Assembly: GCF_002583555.1 (NCBI RefSeq)
Contig: NZ_BEGX01000114.1
Location: forward strand, 560,395-624,394
DNA: 64,000 nucleotides
Direction: 5' to 3'
Source of the DNA: Pseudonocardia sp. N23
Lineage (GTDB): Bacteria > Actinomycetota > Actinomycetes > Mycobacteriales > Pseudonocardiaceae
A program made the position numbers and the translations under genes. Positions 35,653-42,675 of the stretch are shown piece after piece. The notes under the pieces are model-generated. The model had not been told where the DNA came from, did not search any database, and worked only from the letters and a program-made list of their open reading frames with translations. The first letter of the stretch is position 1. The number at the start of each line of letters is the position of its first letter.

Positions 35653-37935
35653 TCACGGGTTGTCACCGTCGGTGCGGCGGCGGCGCTGCTCGGTCTCCTC
35701 CCAGGCGGTGGTGATGGCGTCGCGCATGTAGCCGCGCCGGTTGCGTCCTTCCCCGGTGTCGGGGTCGGTGCCCCATACCTGCGCCGGCGCGAGCCCGTAG
35801 GGCTTGAACGCCGCCGCCAGGGTGGCCGGGGTGGTGCCCGGGTAGGTGGTGGGCCACTGCTGCGCGAGCCGGGCTGCGATGGTGTCGGACCAGAGCCGGT
35901 CCTCGCCGGGGGCGAACAGCGCGAGCACGTCGAGCAGGATCGAGCGGGCGGGCCGCTCGTCAGCCGGGCGCTCGCCGGCGGCGTGGCCGGTGATGGTGCC
36001 GGCCAGCTCCCGCAGCGCCCGCGCCCGGCCGGCGATGGCCTCCGCGGTCGGGCCGTCGATATAGGCCGAGCGCACGATCTGGGGTTCGTCGGCGGCGCCG
36101 AGCAGGTAGCCGATGCCCTTGTCCCGCGGCCCGAACGTCGTCGCCCGAATCCCGTTCTTGTAGGCCGAGGTGCCGAGCACCATGTCGTTCTCGGTCTGCC
36201 CCATGACCCGCAGGCAGAACCGGATGCCGACGTTCGAGCTGACCCCGGTGGGCAGAGACTTCGCGTCCGGCCGCTGCGTCGCGAGGATGAGGATCACGCC
36301 CATCGCCGGGCCGCGCTTGATGATCCCGGTGGCCAGCCGGTCCGCCTCGTCGCGGTGATCTGGGTGCGAGAACAGCTCCTGGCACTCGTCGATGGCCACG
36401 ACCAGCGGGAACAGGCCCAGCTCACGGCGGGCGGCCAGCTCCGGGGTGACCTTGTTCTCCGGGCACAGCTCCCGCGGCAACGACGCGATCCGCTTCGCCC
36501 GGGTGTTGAGCTCGGCGTAGACCTCCCGCAGCGACTCCATCGCGGCCTCGATGGTCTGGTCGTCGGCTCCGGAGGCGTAGTGGTGGCAGCAGCCCTCGAG
36601 CGGGGACAGGTCGCCGGTGCCCTTCAACTCGAAGATCCGCAACTGGGCGTTGGGGTCGAGGGCGGCGGCGAGCAGCAGCACCCGCAGGGCGAAGGTCTTG
36701 CCGAACCGTGGCATGGCGCCGATGAGGACGTTGGCGAACATGAGCAGGATCGACACCAGCCGGCCCCGCTGGTCCATCCCGAACGGCACCGGGCGGAACA
36801 GGTCGGCCTGGCCGTGCGCGGCGAGCGGCCACGGCCGGGGCTTGGCCTGGCTCATGTCCTGGTCGCCCACCCAGAGCACCAGCCGGCCGGCGTGCGCGTC
36901 GTGCGCGGGCTCGGGCCACACGCACCCGAGCGGACGGCGCAGCCCGGAGGCGAGCCGGTCGCGGCGCTCCACGATGTCGGACACCGTGACCCCGTAGGGC
37001 AGGTCGACGTCGGCGCGCCACCCGGGACCGTCGCGGGTGATCGGGGCGGGGAAGGTGATCCCGTTGCTGCCCTTGGCCATCGCCTTGTTGATCTCGCCCA
37101 ATCCCAAGGCGCCCAAGGCCCGGACGACGAGATCGGAGGTGAGGCGGGTGGGCTTGTGCGCCACCACGGACCGGCCCGTGACCGGCTTGTCCGGGGTGGT
37201 GCCCACCCACCCGAGCAGCAGCACCGCGACGACGGCGAGCAGCCCGAGCAGCCAGCCGGGCGCCCACGTGTCGAGGGCGACCAGCCCGGCGGCGCCAGCG
37301 AGCACTGCGACGACGGCGAGCCGGCGCCGGGCCCGGACCCGGTCGGCCCGTGCCGCTGCGAGGCGGAGGTACTGGTCGGCCTCCCCGCCGCGGATCGCGC
37401 CGTCGCGCAAGGGCTTGGACTCGGCGTCGCCGACCCAGCGGCCGGCATTCGCGAGCGCGACGACCGCGCCGCGGGGGGATCGGGCGGCGAGGCGGGCGGC
37501 GTAGATCGGGGTTCGGACGGTGTGGAACCCGGCGGCGTGCCAGGCCCACCCGGTGGCCCACTTCGCCGCGTCGCGGATGTCGTCGCGGCGGCGCAGCCAC
37601 GGCGCGATGACCGGGCGGCGCTCGATCTCCCGCCCGATCCACGGCAACAGCCCCTCGGGGCGGCGAGGCGCCGGCGGATCGACCAGCAGCGGCCGGGCGC
37701 CGTCCTGGTCGTCGGGGTCGGTGTCGTCGGGGTGGTTCACGATCTCGCCCGTGAGGAACCGGTCGGGCTCGACCGCAGCCGGCTCGTGGGCCGGCTGGTC
37801 GGCGGGGGTGGGCTCGACAGGGCGGGCCGGGAAGTCGAGCACCCGGCCACCCTCGCCGGCCCCGGTCTCGACGTGCTCGGCGTTGGTGTTCTCGTCATCG
37901 TTCGCGGGCGGGTTCATGGGCTGCTCGCTCATCAC
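35653..37935 (-). CDS. FtsK/TraB-like DNA translocase for conjugation
   Basis: A 760-residue FtsK/SpoIIIE-family protein that would move double-stranded DNA between mycelial cells. An acidic N-terminal region leads to two transmembrane helices (about 205-245). The motor domain has Walker A GAMPRFGKT (406-414) and Walker B LVVAIDECQELF (511-522), then ATQRPDAKSLPTGV. A C-terminal winged-helix-like tail replaces the chromosomal gamma domain. The GTG at 37935 is 7 nt after AGGAGG; an ATG 3 nt later is equally possible. Position and form match TraSA/TraB of AICEs. Confidence 0.9.
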   Translation of the reverse strand: MMSEQPMNPPANDDENTNAEHVETGAGEGGRVLDFPARPVEPTPADQPAHEPAAVEPDRFLTGEIVNHPDDTDPDDQDGARPLLVDPPAPRRPEGLLPWIGREIERRPVIAPWLRRRDDIRDAAKWATGWAWHAAGFHTVRTPIYAARLAARSPRGAVVALANAGRWVGDAESKPLRDGAIRGGEADQYLRLAAARADRVRARRRLAVVAVLAGAAGLVALDTWAPGWLLGLLAVVAVLLLGWVGTTPDKPVTGRSVVAHKPTRLTSDLVVRALGALGLGEINKAMAKGSNGITFPAPITRDGPGWRADVDLPYGVTVSDIVERRDRLASGLRRPLGCVWPEPAHDAHAGRLVLWVGDQDMSQAKPRPWPLAAHGQADLFRPVPFGMDQRGRLVSILLMFANVLIGAMPRFGKTFALRVLLLAAALDPNAQLRIFELKGTGDLSPLEGCCHHYASGADDQTIEAAMESLREVYAELNTRAKRIASLPRELCPENKVTPELAARRELGLFPLVVAIDECQELFSHPDHRDEADRLATGIIKRGPAMGVILILATQRPDAKSLPTGVSSNVGIRFCLRVMGQTENDMVLGTSAYKNGIRATTFGPRDKGIGYLLGAADEPQIVRSAYIDGPTAEAIAGRARALRELAGTITGHAAGERPADERPARSILLDVLALFAPGEDRLWSDTIAARLAQQWPTTYPGTTPATLAAAFKPYGLAPAQVWGTDPDTGEGRNRRGYMRDAITTAWEETEQRRRRTDGDNP

Positions 37936-38906
37936 GCAGCCACCTCCTCACTGGCACCGGGCCGGCCGTTGCGGGAACGAAGATCGGACGGGACAGCAGT
38001 CGGGGCGGGTGCGGGCTGGTCGGCGCGGAGGATGGCGGCGAGCTTGACCGAGGTGCCGGCCGAGCAGCCGGTCACCTGCCGACACCACGTCGGCGACGGC
38101 TCCACCACCTTGCCGGCGGCGCGAGCGGCGTCCAGGGCAGTCCGAGCGTCGGTCAGGTAGTCGGCCAGCAGCCGGCGCGGCACCGGGCGCGCGGTACGCC
38201 GTGGCGTGCGTCGGGCCGCCGGCCGGGCGGGAGTGGTCGGAACGGGTCCGGTGACGGGTTCACGAACCGGCTCGGCCGGCTGCTCGCGAATCGAGGTGTC
38301 GGCCGTCAGCGGGGCCGGTGCCTCGCCCCCTGTCGAGCCATCCTCTGCCGCGTGCTCGGTGAGGGCGCGGCGGACGGCCTCAGTAAGCCGGTCGCGCAGC
38401 CCGGGGCCGGTCTCGGCGGTGGCGAACACGACCAACGGCGGCACCGAGTGCAGCACCACCCCCGACCAGGACAGCGGCGCCCCGGCCAGCCCCCACGACG
38501 TCCACGTGTTCATCACGTAGGTCGCGGCGAACGTGAGCCACTTCGTCCGCCGGCCCCACGCCGGCAGGGCGACCTGGTAGCGGGCGGTGACCTGCTCGGC
38601 CCGCAGCACCGCCAGCAGGACCAGCGACACCATCGGGTCGAGCAGCCAGGCCACCCACCACCCGGCCGTGAACCGGTCCGCGCCGGCGGCGGCGAAGCTC
38701 TGGACGTTGACCATCGTGAAGGCCAGGCCGAGCACGATCCCGGCCCACAGCAGGGCATCGACCTGCGATCGGACCCGCTCGACACGCAGCGCGATCACGT
38801 CTGGGTGCGTGGTCAGGGCGCGGACCGCGGCGGCGTCGGCGGCCTGCTCGGCCAGCCGATCCACCCGCGCCGGCCCGGCCGCCGGGGTGGTCGTGGGGGC
38901 GGTCAT
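37932..38906 (-). CDS. DUF2637 membrane protein (spread-like)
   Basis: A 324-residue protein with about four transmembrane helices in residues 45-180 (ALLWAGIVLGLAFTMVNVQS, WWVAWLLDPMVSLVLLAVLR, KWLTFAATYVMNTW, VVLHSVPPLVVFATAE), the DUF2637 pattern. A Pro/Thr/Arg-rich linker and a small C-terminal domain (LLADYLTDARTALDAARAAG) follow. DUF2637 genes are typical of actinomycete plasmids and AICEs beside tra, probably acting in spread. The ATG overlaps the upstream stop (ATGA), and its own stop overlaps the FtsK-like start. Confidence 0.8.
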   Translation of the reverse strand: MTAPTTTPAAGPARVDRLAEQAADAAAVRALTTHPDVIALRVERVRSQVDALLWAGIVLGLAFTMVNVQSFAAAGADRFTAGWWVAWLLDPMVSLVLLAVLRAEQVTARYQVALPAWGRRTKWLTFAATYVMNTWTSWGLAGAPLSWSGVVLHSVPPLVVFATAETGPGLRDRLTEAVRRALTEHAAEDGSTGGEAPAPLTADTSIREQPAEPVREPVTGPVPTTPARPAARRTPRRTARPVPRRLLADYLTDARTALDAARAAGKVVEPSPTWCRQVTGCSAGTSVKLAAILRADQPAPAPTAVPSDLRSRNGRPGASEEVAA

Positions 38907-39226
38907 CGGATGCTCCCGCGGGAGACGCGCAGGACGTCGGCGGGGCCGGCGAGCAGCCGCGCCACGGTGATCCCGGACAGGACTGCCGGGATGCCGAGCA
39001 CGGCGGCGATGGCGACGACGTCGGTGGTCATCCGCATGACCACCCACTGCACCGTGACGACCGCGACGGCGATGGCGAGCGAGCGGCCGGCGATGCCGCC
39101 GGCACGGCCGGCCTGGTGCATCGTGTTGGCCACGGCACGGCCGGCGCGGGCGCCGGCGCTCCAGGACCACACCAGGCCGATCCCGGCGGCGACGAGCAGC
39201 ACGACGACGATCGTGGCCCCGCTCAT
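38903..39226 (-). CDS. Small membrane protein of transfer operon
   Basis: A 107-residue protein with an N-terminal helix (TIVVVLLVAAGIGLVWSW), a Gly/Ala/Arg-rich amphipathic stretch, then two more helices. It is coupled by ATGA overlaps on both sides. No family was recognised with certainty; size, topology and place match Spd-like proteins. Confidence 0.65.
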   Translation of the reverse strand: MSGATIVVVLLVAAGIGLVWSWSAGARAGRAVANTMHQAGRAGGIAGRSLAIAVAVVTVQWVVMRMTTDVVAIAAVLGIPAVLSGITVARLLAGPADVLRVSRGSIR

Positions 39227-39795
39227 CGGGCACCACCGGAGGTGTTCGACGGGGTGGGGGTCGGCTCTACCATCGCGGTCTCCTCGGTTGCCTTGTGGTT
39301 GTTGGGGAGAGCTGGCCCGGCGGGTGTGTCTTGGCGGATGTGGCCGCCGGGCTGGTCCTCGGGAACTCGGTAGGGGGCGCGGCTCAACGCGGCGTCGTAG
39401 GCGCGCTCAGCCGCGGTCGGCAGGCCGAGCGGGCGGGCGGTGACGTGGCGCTCGTCGATGTGGTCGCAGCGCCCGCACAGCCGCCACATCCAGCCGCAGC
39501 CGTCCCAGGCGCTCGGGCCCTGCCACGGCTCGTGGCCGGAGTGCTCGTAGAGCGAGCCCTCACACGCGCAGACCCGCCATACCGGGTCGGGGCCGTAGTC
39601 GTGGCCGAACGCCTCACACTGCGCGGCGTCCGAGCAGCGTGGGCACAGCAGCCGGCCCGACAGCCGGCGCACCCAACCCGCCGCCAACGCGGCACCCAAC
39701 GCCTCACCGCGGGAGGCGAACCAACCTCGGCGCGGGCCGGTGAGCTGCTCGGCGCTGCAGCCGTCACAGACCGCCGTCGCCATCTCGACGATCAC
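39223..39795 (-). CDS. Cys-rich (zinc-ribbon-like) element protein
   Basis: A 190-residue soluble protein with several Cys pairs: CDGCS near residue 10, CPRC near 51, then CACEG and CGRCD. These would form one or two zinc ribbons. The C-terminal 40 residues are disordered. Coupled to the downstream membrane gene by ATGA. Function unknown; similar small zinc-ribbon genes occur in AICE transfer operons. Confidence 0.65.
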   Translation of the reverse strand: MIVEMATAVCDGCSAEQLTGPRRGWFASRGEALGAALAAGWVRRLSGRLLCPRCSDAAQCEAFGHDYGPDPVWRVCACEGSLYEHSGHEPWQGPSAWDGCGWMWRLCGRCDHIDERHVTARPLGLPTAAERAYDAALSRAPYRVPEDQPGGHIRQDTPAGPALPNNHKATEETAMVEPTPTPSNTSGGAR

Positions 39796-40079
39796 GCGGC
39801 CTCACCGCCGGCGGCCGAAGCGCCGAGCGCAGTGCGCGAAGGCGCGGCCGGCGTCGCAACGGGCCGGAGCCGACGCGGCCGGATCTCCGCCCGCTCGTCG
39901 TCGCTCATCAAGTGCCACGCGGTCGGCTCCGGGCCCCGTTCACGACCCAGCTCGGCGTAGGCGTCGTGCTGCAGCTGACGGATGACCTCGAACGTGAGGC
40001 CATCGGGGGTCCACGCGTTGTCGTAGTCGAGTGAGTCGAGCTGCACGCGGTGCATGGCGTCGAGGCGGTGGATGTTCAC
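39792..40079 (-). CDS. Small hypothetical protein, first gene of transfer operon
   Basis: A 95-residue soluble protein, beginning VNIHRLDAMHRVQLDSLDYD, with no recognised family. The GTG at 40079 is chosen because AGGAGACACC lies immediately before it. A longer reading from ATG 40106 would put its start inside the palindromic operator. It leads the seven-gene minus-strand run toward the replication and integration genes. Confidence 0.6.
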   Translation of the reverse strand: MNIHRLDAMHRVQLDSLDYDNAWTPDGLTFEVIRQLQHDAYAELGRERGPEPTAWHLMSDDERAEIRPRRLRPVATPAAPSRTALGASAAGGEAA

Positions 40080-40099
40080 GGTGTCTCCTGCTCGGTAGA

Positions 40100-40129
40100 A
40101 CCACATAGCACCACAAGGTGCTATGTGGT
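40100..40129. promoter_or_regulatory. Perfect palindromic operator between transfer operon and GntR gene
   Basis: Arms ACCACATAGCACC and GGTGCTATGTGGT are perfect 13-bp complements around a 4-nt ACAA centre. The site is 20 bp upstream of the transfer operon GTG and 67 bp upstream of the divergent GntR gene. In pSAM2 the GntR repressor KorSA controls transfer and itself; the same logic is inferred here. Confidence 0.75.
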
Positions 40130-40184
40130 GTTCAGTCTGTCAAGGGCTGCGTTTGTGGTGCCGCGGGGTGGCCTACGCGGCCGG

Positions 40185-40190
40185 TAGCCT
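40185..40190 (+). promoter_or_regulatory. Predicted -10 box of the GntR gene
   Basis: TAGCCT fits TANNNT and ends 6 nt before the GTG at 40197, with no ribosome site. A leaderless transcript is inferred. Confidence 0.4.
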
Positions 40191-40196
40191 GTCGCC

Positions 40197-40538
40197 GTGG
40201 CGATCGACCCGAACAGCGCCGTCTCGCTCAGCGCGCAGGTCAAGGCGGACATCGTGCAGCGCATCAACTCCGGCGAGTACGCCGTCGGCGAGAAGATCCC
40301 GTCGCTGCGCAGCCTCGCGGCGCAGCACCAGGTGGCCGAGCTGACGGTTCACGCCGCGGTGAAGGAACTGCAGTACGAAGGCGTCTTGGAGTCCGCGAGC
40401 GGGCGCGGCACCTTCGTGCGTGCCCTTCCCGGTGCCGGCCCGGCGGACCTCGCTGCTGCGGTGGACGAGCTGCGTCGTGAAGTCGCCGAGCTGCGTGACC
40501 GCGTGGCCGCCATCGAGAGCGGTAACGGCCGATCCTGA
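40197..40538 (+). CDS. GntR-family repressor (KorSA-like)
   Basis: A 113-residue GntR regulator made of the DNA-binding domain (SAQVKADIVQRINSGEYAVG then IPSLRSLAAQHQVAELTVHA) plus a short coiled coil (AAAVDELRREVAELRDRVAA) likely for dimerisation, with no ligand domain. This small architecture matches KorSA-type repressors of AICEs. It is divergent from the transfer operon across the perfect palindrome at 40100-40129. Confidence 0.85.
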   Translation: MAIDPNSAVSLSAQVKADIVQRINSGEYAVGEKIPSLRSLAAQHQVAELTVHAAVKELQYEGVLESASGRGTFVRALPGAGPADLAAAVDELRREVAELRDRVAAIESGNGRS

Positions 40539-40627
40539 GCCGCTGCGGTGGGCGTCGCTGCTGTTCATGACTACATGGGACCGCGGAAACGCAGACGCCT
40601 ACACCGCACTTCACGGGCCGCTTCCGG

Positions 40628-40677
40628 ACGTCCCGGATGATCTAGATTCGTCGAAAACGTCCCGGAAACGTCCCACG
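40628..40677 (+). promoter_or_regulatory. Promoter with three direct repeats before the XRE gene
   Basis: ACGTCCCGGA occurs at 40628 and 40657, and ACGTCCCACG at 40668, the last two 11 bp (one helical turn) apart. A TAGATT -10-like hexamer lies between the first and second copies (40643-40648). The arrangement suggests a repressor, probably the XRE protein, covering the promoter. Confidence 0.5.
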
Positions 40678-40679
40678 TT

Positions 40680-41438
40680 GTGGATGATGGTCCGGTGGCC
40701 AACGACCGACTCCGCGCCGCGATCGACGCCGCCAGCCTGACCATCGAACAGGTGTCCGTGCGCGTCGACGTCGACCCCAAGACCGTCGAACGATGGGTCT
40801 ACAGCGACGCGCGTCGGCCCCACCGGACCACCCGGCTACGCGTCGCCCAGCTCCTGCGCGTCGAGGAAACGCACCTGTGGCCGGCAGACCGGCGCCCCTC
40901 CTCTGCTCCTGCCGTCGCCGAGCTTGTCCACCTCTACCCCTCGCGCTCGGCCGTCCCGTTCACGCTCTGGACCGACCTGATCCGGAACGTCAGCGAGGCG
41001 ATGGACGTGCTCGTGTTCTCCGGACAGTTCCTCGTCGAGCAGCACGACGCGCTACCGGTCGTCCGCACGAAGTCCGAGCAGGGCGTCCGCTTCCGGTTCG
41101 TCGTCGGCGACCACACCTCGCCGGCCGTCATCCAGCGGGCCGCAGAGGAAGGCACCACCGGCGGCCTGGAGGGACGCGTCCAGATGATGCGCCGCTATCT
41201 CCAGGAGGTCGCTGGCCTACCCGGCGTAGAGGTCCGCACACACGGCACGATCCTCTATAACTCGATCTATCGTTTCGACGACCAGGCGCTCATCAACGGC
41301 CACGCATTCGGGTCGCTTGCAGGCCAGAACCCGATGCTGCACATTCGCCGCGTGCCGGGCGGCTCACTGTGGGAGCACTACTTGCGTTCCTTCGAACGTG
41401 TCTGGGAAATCGCCGAGCCCGAACCGGCCGGAAGGTGA
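40680..41438 (+). CDS. XRE-type regulator with DUF5919 domain
   Basis: A 252-residue protein. The N-terminal helix-turn-helix (LRAAIDAASLTIEQVSVRVD then VDPKTVERWV) is joined to a domain ending LWEHYLRSFERVWEIAEP, the DUF5919 region, which resembles a phospholipase-D-like fold (LHIRRVPGGS, VRFRFVVGDHTSP) without obvious catalytic HKD. The start is ATG 40680 or GTG 40695; neither has a strong ribosome site. It is the first of a plus-strand pair with the NUDIX gene 3 bp downstream. Confidence 0.75.
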   Translation: MDDGPVANDRLRAAIDAASLTIEQVSVRVDVDPKTVERWVYSDARRPHRTTRLRVAQLLRVEETHLWPADRRPSSAPAVAELVHLYPSRSAVPFTLWTDLIRNVSEAMDVLVFSGQFLVEQHDALPVVRTKSEQGVRFRFVVGDHTSPAVIQRAAEEGTTGGLEGRVQMMRRYLQEVAGLPGVEVRTHGTILYNSIYRFDDQALINGHAFGSLAGQNPMLHIRRVPGGSLWEHYLRSFERVWEIAEPEPAGR

Positions 41439-41441
41439 CAC

Positions 41442-41924
41442 ATGGGCCGCATCGACTATTACAACGACCCGGACGCGCCAGCCATTAACAGCGTCGTCCC
41501 CTCTGTGACCGTCGCCGTGCGGAACACCGCCGGGCAAATCCTGCTGATCCACAAGATCGACAACAACTACTGGGCCCTACCCGGCGGCGGCCACGATCCC
41601 GGCGAGAGCATCGTCGACACGGCCCTGCGTGAGGTACGTGAGGAGACCGGAATCGATGTCCGCATTACCGGTCTCGTCGGCACATACACCGACCCGCGAC
41701 ACGTCATGAAGTACGACGACGGCGAGGTGCGACAGCAGTTCTCAATTTGCTTCCATGCCGTGCCACTCGACGACTCCCCCAACCCACGCGAGGACGGCAC
41801 CGAGACAAGGGCCGTTAAGTGGGTCGAGCCAGTCGACGTGCCCGGATTGAGCATCCACCCGTCCATGCGAATGCGGATTGACCACGCACTCGACGACACG
41901 CGGACGACGCCTCACCTAGGCTGA
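41442..41924 (+). CDS. NUDIX hydrolase
   Basis: A 160-residue NUDIX protein that would cleave a nucleoside-diphosphate-linked substrate. The box spans about residues 50-72 (GHDPGESIVDTALREVREET then GIDV), with all metal-binding Glu in REVREE. Gly49-50 precede it. Substrate unknown. It overlaps the convergent HD gene by 9 bp at the 3' ends. XRE/DUF5919-NUDIX-HD sets recur near actinobacterial AICEs. Confidence 0.9.
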   Translation: MGRIDYYNDPDAPAINSVVPSVTVAVRNTAGQILLIHKIDNNYWALPGGGHDPGESIVDTALREVREETGIDVRITGLVGTYTDPRHVMKYDDGEVRQQFSICFHAVPLDDSPNPREDGTETRAVKWVEPVDVPGLSIHPSMRMRIDHALDDTRTTPHLG

Positions 41925-42506
41925 ACCAGCCGCCAACCGAGCCTGTGCCCGCTGTACCGACTCGCGAAGCACCGGCGCGGCTGTGAGCCACGCCTGGTGC
42001 ACCGGATCGCCCTCCGGGTACCGGCGCAGGATTTCCGCAATCCGATCGTCGTACGTCAGCCGCTCGCCCGCCGGCCCGGTCGTCAGGTCTGCGAGCGCAA
42101 GCGCATCGAGCATCGGCTCACCGGGGAGCGGGAATGCACTCAGGTCAGCCGAAAGGCCGCGCTCCTTTGCTTCAAAGCGAGCCCCAGAGTGGTGCGCGAC
42201 CAGGTTAACGACCAATGGCGGCCACCCAGAGGCCGAGAGATACCGAGCGCCGTCGAGCGGGTGGAACCGCGTGTGCCCGATCTCAGGCGAGTAGCCGATG
42301 TCATGAAGCCAGGCCGAAGCAACGAGCACGTCGCGCTCATCCGGGTCCACCGTCGATGACAGTTCCCCAGCGCGAGCTGCCACCGCCTGCACATGGGACC
42401 AGCGTCGGCCTAGGGGCTCGACAAGCTGCCTGGCTAGGCGTACCGCCTCCACGGCCACCGTCGGGGACACGGGAGGATCCCCTCCCACGTCTCTGATCAC
42501 AATCAC
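41916..42506 (-). CDS. HD-domain phosphohydrolase
   Basis: A 196-residue HD-superfamily protein. Metal ligands are His38 (WSHVQAV), His68-Asp69 (WLHDIGY) and His105-His106 (LVAHHSGA). Such enzymes act on nucleotides or signalling molecules. GTG 42506 is chosen because AGGTAGC precedes it; the ATG at 42650 has no ribosome site. It ends inside the convergent NUDIX gene. Function within the element is unknown. Confidence 0.85.
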   Translation of the reverse strand: MIVIRDVGGDPPVSPTVAVEAVRLARQLVEPLGRRWSHVQAVAARAGELSSTVDPDERDVLVASAWLHDIGYSPEIGHTRFHPLDGARYLSASGWPPLVVNLVAHHSGARFEAKERGLSADLSAFPLPGEPMLDALALADLTTGPAGERLTYDDRIAEILRRYPEGDPVHQAWLTAAPVLRESVQRAQARLAAGSA

Positions 42507-42675
42507 GACGCTACCTGCCCTCTGGCCAGGCGCCAACCTACGGCAGCACAACCCCGACGTCACACGGTCGGACCACGGCGGTTCAGTTCGTAGCGCGTTG
42601 TCAGCCAACCTCGAAGCAGACGGAACCCACGTGCCGAAAGGGGTAGACATTCATTGCTAAGTGCCGATCAAATGA

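Noticed and set aside
35653..37935. Chromosomal FtsK
   Set aside because: It has only two membrane helices, no gamma-type end and lies inside the AICE in tra position.
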